From Halpernia frigidisoli (lineage in GTDB: Bacteria; Bacteroidota; Bacteroidia; Flavobacteriales; Weeksellaceae), in the NCBI RefSeq assembly GCF_900113805.1, contig NZ_FOQT01000005.1, positions 62,001-126,000 of the forward strand: a DNA stretch of 64,000 nucleotides, given 5' to 3'. The notes below the pieces were generated by a model, which was not told where the DNA came from, searched no databases, and was given only the letters and a program-made list of their open reading frames with translations. A program made the translations under genes and the position numbers. This document shows positions 27,307-37,153 of the stretch, in pieces (positions within the stretch are counted from its first letter, which is position 1; the number at the start of each line of letters is the position of its first letter).

Positions 27307-28574
27307 GAAACGGACCGGTTTAATATTTTCCACTGGAATTTATTTGTGGAAAATCTTTTTTTACGAATCTGATGTGTGTAATCCATTATGTTATCAGTTT
27401 TTCTATATTCAAATGTAAACTGACTGTCATTATCAAATGTATGGTATAATCCCATTGCGTGCATTAATTCATGCGCAGTACTAGAATCATTTCTATTTCC
27501 AAATGCTGCAACAACTTTTGTATTGCCTATACCTTCAGCAACTCCATTCAAGCTCAATGAATTTGGCATCATATAAACCCGATAATGATTTCTATAAATG
27601 CTGTTAGCTGGATTATCAAAGAAAGCACTCTCCAGTGCTGAGTGTATCGATCTCCAACGAGATAGGTCCATCACAACATTACCGGAAGGATCTGTTGTTG
27701 TAAAAAATAAATTGAAGAAAAATCCTCCTACTACAGTAGGTGAAGTTTTTTCAGAAATATTAGCGTTGAGATAGGATTGTTTCATCGCATTTCTTGTTAA
27801 AACTTTTTCATTACCTTTTACAGCGCCTGTTGCATTCATCTTTTCAACTGAAACAGGTATCATCAAAATATCTATATTTTTTACATTGTTGTTTGGTAAA
27901 ACTCTTATCTCCCCGACTTTACTTGTCTGACCATTCTTTGTTGCCATCACTCTAATGCTTTCCGCTGAATTAAATATTTTTTTGCACTTTATACGTATAC
28001 AACTGTCATCGTGATTTATACCAACTGCAACTGTAAACTGTTTCAAAATAGTCAACTCAAAAACATCAGTGTTATAAATATATTGCATACTATCAGCTTT
28101 TTCCTCTATGTGAACCACTGCATCCAAAATTGCAGTGTCACCTGATAATATGGTCATATTCGGAACATAATATTGACCCTTATACGTTCCAAAATTATTA
28201 TACTGATTTAATATACTGCGATAATCTGCAGGACTGGGTGTAAAAACTGCGCCAGATTCTGACGCATAAACGGAGCCATAACTCCCGATTATCCCATTGT
28301 ATCTGTTGTCTACTGCCAGATGACTATCATTAACTCTTACCCAATCAAAACCAAACTCTCCTTCCCAGGCGTTTGTTGGTCGAAAAAAAACTAAACATTT
28401 TGCAATAACGGGACTTGGCGGTGGAGATCCCGGTGTCCCGTAACTAACTCCATCCGATTTACCTTTCTGAATAACTTTCGAACCGCTGTTCACAATATTA
28501 TCTTTAGAATAAACTCTGTAATTACCGCCGGTAATTTTAGTAATATTTCCTTTTACAATTCTCGTTCTACTCAT
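27303..28574 (-). CDS. T6SS effector with C-terminal metzincin protease
   Basis: This 423-residue protein lies 12 bp after vgrG. The N-terminal ~120 residues ('MSRTRIVKGNITKITGGNYRV', 'FRPTNAWEGEFGFDWVRV', in pieces) look like a delivery/Ig-like domain seen beside Bacteroidetes VgrG genes. The C-terminal part has the zinc motif 'HELMHAMGLYHTF' (HExxHxxGxxH, near 365-376) and a Met-turn 'NIMDYTH' near 393, the two defining features of metzincins. No signal peptide is present, as expected for a T6SS cargo. Its target protein is unknown. Confidence 0.8.
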   Translation of the reverse strand: MSRTRIVKGNITKITGGNYRVYSKDNIVNSGSKVIQKGKSDGVSYGTPGSPPPSPVIAKCLVFFRPTNAWEGEFGFDWVRVNDSHLAVDNRYNGIIGSYGSVYASESGAVFTPSPADYRSILNQYNNFGTYKGQYYVPNMTILSGDTAILDAVVHIEEKADSMQYIYNTDVFELTILKQFTVAVGINHDDSCIRIKCKKIFNSAESIRVMATKNGQTSKVGEIRVLPNNNVKNIDILMIPVSVEKMNATGAVKGNEKVLTRNAMKQSYLNANISEKTSPTVVGGFFFNLFFTTTDPSGNVVMDLSRWRSIHSALESAFFDNPANSIYRNHYRVYMMPNSLSLNGVAEGIGNTKVVAAFGNRNDSSTAHELMHAMGLYHTFDNDSQFTFEYRKTDNIMDYTHQIRKKRFSTNKFQWKILNRSVS

Positions 28575-28586
28575 GCTAATATTGAA

Positions 28587-30551
28587 TTAAAAGTTATTAC
28601 TTTTTTCAGCGCTATTATTTTGAACAATTTTATCAGAATGATGTTCGTGCGTTCCTGTACTTTGAGAAGTGATCTTTCCTTCACTCACTTCATTTCTCTC
28701 CATTTTTGTTTCACTGTGGACATCTCCGTCAATCATTTCCGTCAATTTTCCGGTGATAAATAAACTGGCATCACCAACTACAGAAGTCATTTTCATGGCG
28801 CCAATACTTTGTGTTGAATTTAATCCGATTGTTTGACTAATATTCATGCCTATACTTTCACTCGCGTCCATTCCCACTACCGTATTCATATTCTCCGCCA
28901 CATTAATATTCATATTTTTACAGTTCAGCGTCATTGTTTCAGGTGCTGTAATGTTAATATTGCTTCCTGTCGTGTCTAAATGAATTTCATTTCCGGATTT
29001 ATCAGTAATAATAATGCTTTCATCTTCGGTAAAAATAATTTTGTGCCCGCTTCTGGTCTGAATAGATTTTACACGGTTATCTGTAAATCCACCTAAAGCC
29101 GTACCGCCATGAAACATTCCACCCATAACAAAAGGTTTATCCGGATGGTTGTGTTCAAAACCAACCATCACCTGATCACCAACTTCTGGGATGGCAACGT
29201 AACCCCTGTTTTGGGTGACCTCATCTGTTCCGCCCGCGTCCGGAGTCATCATTCTGATAAAATCTGTCGCATCATGCATTTGCCAGTCAAATCGTACAGA
29301 AACTCTTCCCTGTCCCAAAGGATCAGTATTAGAGATAACTGTGGCTAACTGTGGCTGCGCAACGGGATTTACGAATTCCGGTTGGGCCAGAAAACCTGTA
29401 TCATTTGCGATGGCTTTAAAAGTACCTATATAATGACCGACCGTATCCACTGCGTGGGTCGTTTCCGTGATCATTACACGTGTAAAATGTGTAGTTTGAT
29501 TACTTTCCTCCTTACGCATTTCAAGATCCGCAACACAGCCGGGATATAAAAAAGGAATGGTTGTGGTTCCGCTAACATGTAAAACTTCCACAGCTTTACT
29601 GCCGGAAGCACTGGTCTGGGAATACACTACATCTTTGTCCGTATTGGCGCGTATGGGTGCAATCTGTAAAGAAGGTGTTTTAAAAATGCTGCTTTCGCCG
29701 TCATTTTTTTTATAGGCAATATTTGCAAGATCACTTTTATGTGTTGCAGGCGTTAGACCTGAAGTTAGTTTTGCATTTTGGCTACTGTTATAGCCATAAA
29801 ACGATGGTTTTGTATGTACTGCTTTAATCTGAATCTTAATGTCATTCACATTGCTGCCATAGATCAGTTTAACAGGCTGGTTTTGCGAAGGTAGTTTACC
29901 AAAATGAAGAACTTCACCATCATAGTAAAATTGTTCGCCGTAGGCTTCCGCCATTCTTGCGAGATAATTATAGTGTGTTTCATTGTATTGCGAACTGTAA
30001 ATAATTTCAGAATAGTCATTTGCATCTACTCGCACATCATACTTCGCAGTATCTATACCTTCTTTGATCAATTGGTTAGCGATAATGCTCATATTTACCG
30101 GCTGTTCACCACCAAAACTCTGAATATGTGGTGCTCCATCTAGCAAAATTGTAGGGCTATAACCCGAGATTACAATATTTCCAAGACCACTTTGTTCCTG
30201 CAGGTAGGAGACTTCAGTGATAACCCCGACAAATGTGCGTTCGGGGCTATGGCTAATATCTTTATATTTTTGAACAACCGTTATCCTTTTGCCTAAAAAA
30301 TCATTCGAAGATTCAAGATTTTGATTTTCTCTGCTGCCCAAAGAATCATAAGCCAGTATAAGTTCGAAACGGTGGTGTTTACCTGTATTTTGGCTTAAAT
30401 TAAAATGTTTGTAATGGGAAATTATTTTACCGTCAATAACAATCAAAAGTTTAACAAGTCTATTTATACCAAAAACCTGGCTCGCTGAGATAGATTTTGA
30501 ACTGTTATCCGGCTTAAATGAGGGTGTGGAAACACCGTTTGTATTTGCCAT
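28587..30551 (-). CDS. vgrG: VgrG spike protein (TssI)
   Basis: This 654-residue protein has the gp27-like base (1-400), the OB-fold signature 'DPLGQGRVSVRFDWQMHDATD' near 410 (in pieces) with 'GDQVMVGFEHNHPDKPFVMG', and a gp5-like beta-helix of short repeats ('MNINVAENMNTVVGMDASES', 'IGMNISQTIGLNSTQSIG'). The end is Ser/Asn/His-rich rather than a toxin. It trimerises as the tip of the T6SS needle and carries effectors. It is separated from hcp by a terminator-like hairpin. Confidence 0.93.
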   Translation of the reverse strand: MANTNGVSTPSFKPDNSSKSISASQVFGINRLVKLLIVIDGKIISHYKHFNLSQNTGKHHRFELILAYDSLGSRENQNLESSNDFLGKRITVVQKYKDISHSPERTFVGVITEVSYLQEQSGLGNIVISGYSPTILLDGAPHIQSFGGEQPVNMSIIANQLIKEGIDTAKYDVRVDANDYSEIIYSSQYNETHYNYLARMAEAYGEQFYYDGEVLHFGKLPSQNQPVKLIYGSNVNDIKIQIKAVHTKPSFYGYNSSQNAKLTSGLTPATHKSDLANIAYKKNDGESSIFKTPSLQIAPIRANTDKDVVYSQTSASGSKAVEVLHVSGTTTIPFLYPGCVADLEMRKEESNQTTHFTRVMITETTHAVDTVGHYIGTFKAIANDTGFLAQPEFVNPVAQPQLATVISNTDPLGQGRVSVRFDWQMHDATDFIRMMTPDAGGTDEVTQNRGYVAIPEVGDQVMVGFEHNHPDKPFVMGGMFHGGTALGGFTDNRVKSIQTRSGHKIIFTEDESIIITDKSGNEIHLDTTGSNINITAPETMTLNCKNMNINVAENMNTVVGMDASESIGMNISQTIGLNSTQSIGAMKMTSVVGDASLFITGKLTEMIDGDVHSETKMERNEVSEGKITSQSTGTHEHHSDKIVQNNSAEKSNNF

Positions 30552-30690
30552 AATTTTAATTTTTTTTTGGTTATGAATCTTTTACAGATTTTTAAAGAGA
30601 TGATGTAGTCAAAGTGGATTAAAGTTAAGAATTTTCAAAAGAAATGATCTAAATTTCCAATAATATTTTAAAAAAATAAATCTCTATTTT

Positions 30691-30736
30691 AAAAAAAATT
30701 CCCGATAAATATGCATTTGCACCTCTATCAGGAATT
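30691..30736 (-). terminator. Terminator/attenuator between hcp and vgrG
   Basis: Reading leftwards, AATTCCTGAT / ATCGGGAATT (one wobble) with a ~20-nt loop is followed by eight T. Partial read-through would give much Hcp and little VgrG, matching their needle stoichiometry. Confidence 0.65.
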
Positions 30737-30777
30737 TTTGTAAAGTTTGAAAATGCAATTTATATTAAACCATGCAT

Positions 30778-31185
30778 TTATTTACCTGGCCAAACTCCTT
30801 CATAAGCAGATGTACCGTAGTCGATTTTCTCTGCACTTACCACGAAAGAAATCAACATATTGTCAGAATCAATCGCGTCAAATTCAACTTCATGCTGAAT
30901 CACATAACCATTATTCCATTTTAAAGTGATCAGAGTTCCTTCTTCGTGTGATTTATTGAAAGTAATTTCACCTGTTGTTGGTTTGTATTTACCATTCAAT
31001 AAACTTTCAAGTACATGTGCATCCTCAGTTGCCTCGATCGTAATTTTAATTAAAGCATTTGATGGATCTGATGCAACACGACCTGAAACGTCAGTCGATC
31101 TTGATACGCTGTAATTTAATTTTAACACTTTTTGCTCTGCTCCTCCGTTGAATTTCAGAACGCCTCTTGAATTGTTAGCTGCCAT
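30778..31185 (-). CDS. tssD: Hcp tube protein (TssD)
   Basis: This 135-residue beta-barrel protein matches Bacteroidetes TssD ('GVLKFNGGAEQKVLKLNYSV', 'VSGRVASDPSNALIKITIEAT', in pieces). Hexameric rings of it stack into the inner needle of the T6SS and can carry small effectors. It is the first gene of the leftward transcript, with a promoter box 63 bp upstream, divergent from tssF. Confidence 0.93.
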   Translation of the reverse strand: MAANNSRGVLKFNGGAEQKVLKLNYSVSRSTDVSGRVASDPSNALIKITIEATEDAHVLESLLNGKYKPTTGEITFNKSHEEGTLITLKWNNGYVIQHEVEFDAIDSDNMLISFVVSAEKIDYGTSAYEGVWPGK

Positions 31186-31247
31186 AATTTCTAAATTTTA
31201 AATTATTATTTGATGATTTGATTTAATTTCCTACATTTTTAATATCT

Positions 31248-31255
31248 CAAAGATA
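31248..31255 (-). promoter_or_regulatory. hcp promoter -7 box
   Basis: TATCTTTG on the minus strand is an exact TAnnTTTG box in the 298-bp hcp-tssF divergent spacer. No equally good box was found facing tssF. Confidence 0.55.
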
Positions 31256-31483
31256 GAACCAGTTTTGGAAAAAATTTGTAGTAATTCTACGACAATTTGA
31301 TTTTTTACAAAATATTTTATTAAAATCACACAAACTTTTATGTGTGAAAAATTCTTTTGTGAACAAAAATTATTCTGGTAAATCGTTAAAAAAAAAATTG
31401 TTGTCAGAATATTTTTTGTAGTTTTATTACTTTATTAACGCGAGACAATTTGATAAAATTTACAGATTTTTTATTTCAAAAAT

Positions 31484-33358
31484 ATGAATTTAAATCAGCA
31501 GAAATTTTCTAAAGAAGCTGTGAAAGCCAGAATGTTGCAAAATGCAACAAAATTGTGGGGCTTAAAAAACATACAATCACTTGACCCTTTCGTTAAGTTG
31601 CTTATTGATGCCTTCAGCACAGAAATTTTTAAGGCAAACAACGAGATAGAAAGTATAAACGGAAGAATTCTTGAAAAATTATCGCGTTTACTTACTCCCA
31701 CAAAATACGCCCACCCAAATCCAGCTCATGCCATAGCATTTTCTTATCCGGATGAAGATCATGAACTCGTAATGGAGCATTCGGAGTATTTTTTAAAAAA
31801 ACAACTTAACTCACTTTATAAAAATACTTCAGATAAACAGATTGAGATTGCTTTTACATCGGTTGACAGTGTAGAATTAATTAAAGCACAGACATCTTTA
31901 ATTATTGTAGGAAACACGGCTTACAGTATTGATGAGGAGATGAATAAGATACCAATGGTTCGGCTGGAAAACAAAGTTGAAGATTACAGAACCATCAAAC
32001 TGGGGATAGATATCAGTGATTATACGTCTGAAGTTTTTCCGTCAAAAATCGCAATATTCTGTTCAAATCCTACGTATGAGAATGTAGATTTTGTCTACAG
32101 ACTTTTACCGCATATCAAGGTTTATCACAATGATATTCCTTTGGAAATCACTTCGGGTTTAAGCTACAGAGAAGAAAGTGAAGCTGAGGGTTTTGAGAAA
32201 ATATTTGAATTTCAGTCTATAAAACAAAAGATAAAAGAAGACATAAAAAATACTTATCAGGAAAAATTTATTGAAGTTAATGGTATTTATCCTTCCATGT
32301 TTAAAAAAATTGAAGCGGGATTACCGGAAGATCTAGATGATGGCAGCACTGTTTGGGGGCCGTACAGAGGCAAAAAAATACTTTGGCTTAAGCTGGAATT
32401 TCCACCGCAGTTTACTGCAGAAATTCTCGAAAATTTTCTATTTGTATTAAATGCTTTTCCCGTGTATAACCGTGGGTGGAAAAAAACGGAATATGCTTTG
32501 GACATTATGGGCAACAATATCCCATTAGAAACCTCAGATGATGAATTTTTTCTTTACGTGGATGAAGTGATAGACGGACGGGGAAAAAAATATATCGAAA
32601 TACCATTCACGCCCACAGAAGAACTGGATGGCAACCTTTATACTTTAAGAAAAGGCGGAATGGAAAGATTTACCAAGAGAAATGCGACAGATCTAATGTC
32701 TCACGTTATGGAATTGCTGCGCGATGAAGTAGCTGCTTTTTCCATCATCAACCGGGATAAAGTAAAAGATGTTCTCGGAGAAATTTCTGAAAAAATGAAA
32801 GGACTTATGAAAAAGGTAGAAATCGCAAATCAGGAACTTCGGGAAGACGTTAATTATGTTATAATAGAACCGTTGGAAAACGCGGCACATACTTACGCTT
32901 CATTCTGGATCACACACTGCACTTTAGCAAATAATATACGGCCCGGAACGGTTTTAAATTCACAAAAGAGAGCTCAAACTTTTACGCTTCTTACGCAAAC
33001 ATCAGGCGGCGCAGAAGAACAGAAACAATCTGACACTATTTTAGCCTATAAATATGCCTTGACCACAAAAGACAAAATAATCTCGGTAGAAGACGTAAAA
33101 AATTACTGCAGAATGATCCTTAAAGATTCGCTGAAAAAAATTAACGTTACACGTGGTACAATGATTAGTGACAAGCCCCGCGAAGGATTTATAAGAACTG
33201 TTGACATTGAAATTACAGTACAGGACTATTCTTTTTTTGGCAGTAAATACTGGAATAATATGGCTTCAACACTTAAAAATAATATTAAAAACAAGGCGAT
33301 CGACGGTATAGAATACAGATTAGTTATAAAAGAAGACGCAGCACTTTTGGAAGTTTAA
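31484..33358 (+). CDS. tssF: T6SS baseplate protein TssF
   Basis: This 624-residue protein starts in the way typical of T6SSiii TssF ('KEAVKARMLQNATKLWGL', 'LLTPTKYAHPNPAHAIAFSYP', in pieces) and has the late 'TFTLLTQTSGGAEEQKQSD' region. With TssG and TssK it makes the wedge around VgrG. It is the first gene of the rightward tss operon; tssG follows after 12 bp. Confidence 0.88.
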   Translation: MNLNQQKFSKEAVKARMLQNATKLWGLKNIQSLDPFVKLLIDAFSTEIFKANNEIESINGRILEKLSRLLTPTKYAHPNPAHAIAFSYPDEDHELVMEHSEYFLKKQLNSLYKNTSDKQIEIAFTSVDSVELIKAQTSLIIVGNTAYSIDEEMNKIPMVRLENKVEDYRTIKLGIDISDYTSEVFPSKIAIFCSNPTYENVDFVYRLLPHIKVYHNDIPLEITSGLSYREESEAEGFEKIFEFQSIKQKIKEDIKNTYQEKFIEVNGIYPSMFKKIEAGLPEDLDDGSTVWGPYRGKKILWLKLEFPPQFTAEILENFLFVLNAFPVYNRGWKKTEYALDIMGNNIPLETSDDEFFLYVDEVIDGRGKKYIEIPFTPTEELDGNLYTLRKGGMERFTKRNATDLMSHVMELLRDEVAAFSIINRDKVKDVLGEISEKMKGLMKKVEIANQELREDVNYVIIEPLENAAHTYASFWITHCTLANNIRPGTVLNSQKRAQTFTLLTQTSGGAEEQKQSDTILAYKYALTTKDKIISVEDVKNYCRMILKDSLKKINVTRGTMISDKPREGFIRTVDIEITVQDYSFFGSKYWNNMASTLKNNIKNKAIDGIEYRLVIKEDAALLEV

Positions 33359-33370
33359 GCAAGATATCCA

Positions 33371-34315
33371 ATGAAGAAGGACACCACTTATCTCGGAAAA
33401 CTCAATTATAATACTTTAGGAACCGATTTTAAAGCAGAAACTATCGCTGCAAATCTTTTAAAATATTATGATGAAAATTCTGATATTTTTATAAAAAGAA
33501 TAGGAATCAATGACAGACCTTATTTAAAGGATCTGAAGAAAATTTACTTCAGCAATTACGGTCTTGACGAAGAAACAATCATGATCGAGACTTATCGCGA
33601 GAGCCTTTACGATTACTTACCGGAGGGATTATTTCATCCGCCAACGCTCGGAAATTACAATAAAGGTGTGGAAAGTATGGTGAAAGAAATCAGGAAGCAA
33701 AAGGAAGTGGAAGAAAATGCGCGCAATTTTTTTCAACCTTTTGAACTGGAAGTTTTTCATACTGAAATTTTAGCGCTTTTAAAAGAATCCGAATATTCCG
33801 TCGCCGATAAATCTGATGTTTTAACGAACACGCTTGCTGAACTTTGGCCTTTAATAAAAGAAGTTGATCGGGATACCGCAAAAATATTATTTTACATCAT
33901 TCCTTTTTTACACGAGATCCGCGGAAATATCGACCGAATAGAAAATTTTTTGTCTGCTTTTTTAAAATTAAAAGTTAAAATCAGTTTTGTTCCCAACATA
34001 GTAGATTTTTATGATGATAGTACAGATATAATGGTTTTGGGTAAAGCAAAACTCGGTATTTCACTAATACCAAACGGAAAACATATGGATGGTGAGAGAA
34101 ACTGGAAAGTCGATATCGGGCCGGTTTATTATAGAGATATTTTTAAATTTATACCGGGACATCCTTTCCGTGAGTTATTATTGAAAGTTTACGACTATCT
34201 TTTTCCGCTTTCTGTGAATATTGTTGAGGATTTTTTGACTGAAAAAAACGCACATTCATTTTATCTTAATGATCATGAAAATACCAACCGATTAAGTTAT
34301 TCCACTTTCATTTAA
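33371..34315 (+). CDS. tssG: T6SS baseplate protein TssG
   Basis: This 314-residue protein sits where T6SSiii clusters encode TssG, directly after TssF. It shows the divergent TssG-like C-terminal half ('LGISLIPNGKHMDGERNWKVDIGPVYY' in pieces, 'FIPGHPFRELLLKVYDYLFPL'). The call rests on gene order plus weak motif recall. It would form the wedge with TssF. Confidence 0.75.
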   Translation: MKKDTTYLGKLNYNTLGTDFKAETIAANLLKYYDENSDIFIKRIGINDRPYLKDLKKIYFSNYGLDEETIMIETYRESLYDYLPEGLFHPPTLGNYNKGVESMVKEIRKQKEVEENARNFFQPFELEVFHTEILALLKESEYSVADKSDVLTNTLAELWPLIKEVDRDTAKILFYIIPFLHEIRGNIDRIENFLSAFLKLKVKISFVPNIVDFYDDSTDIMVLGKAKLGISLIPNGKHMDGERNWKVDIGPVYYRDIFKFIPGHPFRELLLKVYDYLFPLSVNIVEDFLTEKNAHSFYLNDHENTNRLSYSTFI

Positions 34316-34349
34316 TTTAATTATATTTATAAACTAAAATAATAAACGG

Positions 34350-35252
34350 ATGGAGTTGAGCTCTATTAAAGGAATTTTTTTAAGGTATTTGCTGATGCCG
34401 ATCTTCGCTGTCATTATGATCTTCGTAATGAGCGCGATACGTAAAGGCAAACCTGATATTAAAATCAGAACAATAATTATTTACGTTCTTTTAACTTCAT
34501 TGATTTTTGCATTACTTGGTTTTCTAGGATTTGCCAGCAATCTTTTTAGTCCTTATTGGTATCTTTTCAGCATGTTTATAAGTTTGGGTTTGGGTATCTT
34601 ACATGTTAACCTACTCCACTATTATTTTAGAAAACACTTTGAAAAAATGTGGAAAGCCATACTTTTTGAGATGGTTTTAACTTTTACCTGCCTTATCGTA
34701 GGCGGCTACTTTTTCTCGCTAATTTTTAATTATATTGGTAAAGGTCTGGGCAATGAGTATATGGCTGCAAGCAGTCTTTCAATTTTCGTAATTCCTTTGA
34801 TTTTTTACTACAGTTACCTTCAGTTTATCAGCATTCCTTTTGATATCTACAAAACCTGGCAGTTTGATCCCGAACAGAAAGCCTATAACTTTAAAGGTGT
34901 GGATTTTGATATTCTAATGGTTTTAAATGTAGAATTAAGCAAAAAAGTAGATGATGACCAACGGTTTAATATAAAAGCCAAAACTCTACCAACGGAAATT
35001 ACCTTCGGCGAATGGTTTTTTCGTGTGGTAGATGATTATAACTTTAAAAATGCAAATTCTAAAATTCAGCTTTTTGATGAAACTGGTAAAGCATTTTATT
35101 GGATATTTTATGTAAAAAAGTCTTTTTTCAGTATGAGAAAATATATTGATTTTGAAAAAGATATAACAAGTAACAATCTTACTGAAAATGAATATGTGAT
35201 GTGCAAAAGAGTGATAAATAATAAGGAAGAGGGCCACGCATTTAAAAATTAA
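34350..35252 (+). CDS. tssN: T6SSiii membrane protein TssN
   Basis: This 300-residue protein has four to five transmembrane segments in residues 8-175 ('YLLMPIFAVIMIFVM', 'IIIYVLLTSLIFALLGFLGFA', 'WYLFSMFISLGLGILHV' and others), then a soluble cytosolic C-terminal domain. TssN is unique to the Bacteroidetes T6SSiii and probably replaces parts of the TssJLM membrane complex of other T6SS types. It lies between tssG and tssK, the usual order. Confidence 0.85.
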   Translation: MELSSIKGIFLRYLLMPIFAVIMIFVMSAIRKGKPDIKIRTIIIYVLLTSLIFALLGFLGFASNLFSPYWYLFSMFISLGLGILHVNLLHYYFRKHFEKMWKAILFEMVLTFTCLIVGGYFFSLIFNYIGKGLGNEYMAASSLSIFVIPLIFYYSYLQFISIPFDIYKTWQFDPEQKAYNFKGVDFDILMVLNVELSKKVDDDQRFNIKAKTLPTEITFGEWFFRVVDDYNFKNANSKIQLFDETGKAFYWIFYVKKSFFSMRKYIDFEKDITSNNLTENEYVMCKRVINNKEEGHAFKN

Positions 35253-35257
35253 AAATT

Positions 35258-36403
35258 ATGATAGAGGCAATAAAACATTATGCTGTAAACTGGGTTGATG
35301 GAATGAAAATTTCCCGGGAACATCTTGTACAACAGGAAAATTTTATACTGGATTCTGTTCGCGATGCAAATTCTGTTAAAATCAATGCATTTAATTATGG
35401 TCTGCTTCCGTTTTCAGACAGCTACGGAGACAAAAGAATTTTTGAAATTCAATCTACTGCAACAAATGACGCACAGCTTATAATTAAAAAACTGTCTGCA
35501 GTTACCATGTCCGGCCACAGAATCGAGATCAGTGATTTTAAGGTAAATATCCGAAGTTTAGCTAAAGATATGCCGGCAGATAATAATGAAAGCAATGGCG
35601 ATTATTATATTTTGGCTTCTGTAAATCCTTTTGATAAAGTATCTTTTGGCGAAATAAACTCTGAAGAGATTCCGCCACGTCATCCTTTCACAAAAGCAAA
35701 TTCAAAAATTGAACTTATTGATACTGCGCTTTTGATCAACGGATATTCCGGCGGTAATTATATTATTTTAGGAAAAGTAACCATAAAATCCGGCATAGCG
35801 CAGGTTGATGAACGTTTTATTCCGCCCTGTACTTCATTGGAAAGTCATCCAAAACTTGTAGAATATTATAATCAATATTCTCACTCGATGAGCAATTTGA
35901 GGATTTATGCATTTAAAATTTTACAAAAAGTTGCGCATAAAAATCAAAATGATGAGCTCGCTTTTAACGTTAAAACAGTTTGTAAAACTGTTGTAAATCA
36001 TATCAGTGAGAACTATTTTTCCTTTAAAAATATAGTTTACAATCAACCGCCAATTTTTATGATGAATGTTTTTTCTAAACTCGCACTTCATCTTTACAAT
36101 GATACACAGATGATGATTCCTGCAGAACTTGAAGAAATGCTCAACTACAGTCTGGAATGGAGCGAAGTAGCGCCGCATACTCTTCTGAACCAACTTTCAA
36201 ATGTTGCAGAAATTGATTATGTGCATCACGACACAGGAGAAATTTTTTATAATACCCAGATCATGCTAAAAAGCTTGGAGCAGGTTTTAGGAAAATTGAG
36301 CGAACTGGATTACATAGGACAGCGTAAAGAAAATGTGATCGTAAATGAGCAACAGGTAAAATCTACAAATGATCCGAAAAAAGGCTGGAGTGTTTTAGAT
36401 TAG
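35258..36403 (+). CDS. tssK: T6SS baseplate-membrane linker TssK
   Basis: This 381-residue protein begins with the TssK-typical 'KHYAVNWVDGMKISREHLVQQ' (in pieces) and shows 'DTALLINGYSGGNYIILGKVT' and a helical C-terminal half. TssK trimers tie the baseplate to the membrane complex. It starts 5 bp after tssN, so it is translated from the same message. Confidence 0.88.
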   Translation: MIEAIKHYAVNWVDGMKISREHLVQQENFILDSVRDANSVKINAFNYGLLPFSDSYGDKRIFEIQSTATNDAQLIIKKLSAVTMSGHRIEISDFKVNIRSLAKDMPADNNESNGDYYILASVNPFDKVSFGEINSEEIPPRHPFTKANSKIELIDTALLINGYSGGNYIILGKVTIKSGIAQVDERFIPPCTSLESHPKLVEYYNQYSHSMSNLRIYAFKILQKVAHKNQNDELAFNVKTVCKTVVNHISENYFSFKNIVYNQPPIFMMNVFSKLALHLYNDTQMMIPAELEEMLNYSLEWSEVAPHTLLNQLSNVAEIDYVHHDTGEIFYNTQIMLKSLEQVLGKLSELDYIGQRKENVIVNEQQVKSTNDPKKGWSVLD

Positions 36404-36474
36404 TGAAAATAAACAATGTCAAGTAACTGACATTATTAATTCTCGAAAGTAAAAGTTTAATTAAATAGGTTTTA

Positions 36475-37146
36475 ATGAGAAATAGTTCAACTAATTTAGT
36501 CCGCTTTTCGATTGCTGAAAATGATTTTTACTTTAAACAGTTTTTGATCAAAATGCTGCTTGAAAATCCTTTCTATTCCATTGTTAATGATTGTAACAAT
36601 GGTAATGAGCTTATAAACAGACTTTACAGGAGGCAGGAAGATGTTTTTATTCTAAATCTATACATGCCAATTCTTAGCGGTTTGGAAGCTATAAAATTTA
36701 TCAGGGCAACAAATAACTCCGTACCAATTCTTACTTATTCCGATACCTTTCAGGAAGATATGGCAACTTTTTTAAACGATATCCCAAATGTATTTTACTG
36801 TCAAAAAAACAGTATTATAATTAAAGATCTATTACGAAACTGTATCCTTTCAAAAAACAATGATTATGAAGATTACAAGAAGGAATGGGCCTCACAGTCG
36901 CAATCGGTACAAAACTACATGGACCGTCAAAAACGTGAACAGCTGGAAATCTCGGTAACGGAAATACAGATCATTAAACTTTCTTATGAAGGATTTAGCA
37001 ATAAAGAAATTGGTGAAAGAATTAATCTCAGCGCAAGAACAATCGACACTTATATTACACGACTTACAGAAAAACTTGGTTTAAAAAGCAAGCTTGACCT
37101 GGTGAGGTTTTGTGTAGAAAAAGGTTATTATAATTCAAGTATTTAG
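36475..37146 (+). CDS. Response-regulator-like LuxR protein lacking the phospho-Asp
   Basis: This 223-residue protein has an N-terminal receiver-like domain (about 8-130) and a C-terminal LuxR/FixJ helix-turn-helix (about 155-218; 'SVTEIQIIKLSYEGFSNKEIG', 'INLSARTIDTYITRLTEKLG'). The usual phosphoacceptor is Asn61 in 'DVFILNLYMPILSG', where canonical regulators have Asp; the acidic pocket 'AENDF' and a late Lys ('CQKNS') remain. It probably works without phosphorylation. Its place inside the tss operon makes it the likely local regulator, perhaps feeding back on the hcp-tssF spacer. Confidence 0.85.
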   Translation: MRNSSTNLVRFSIAENDFYFKQFLIKMLLENPFYSIVNDCNNGNELINRLYRRQEDVFILNLYMPILSGLEAIKFIRATNNSVPILTYSDTFQEDMATFLNDIPNVFYCQKNSIIIKDLLRNCILSKNNDYEDYKKEWASQSQSVQNYMDRQKREQLEISVTEIQIIKLSYEGFSNKEIGERINLSARTIDTYITRLTEKLGLKSKLDLVRFCVEKGYYNSSI

Positions 37147-37153
37147 CAATATT

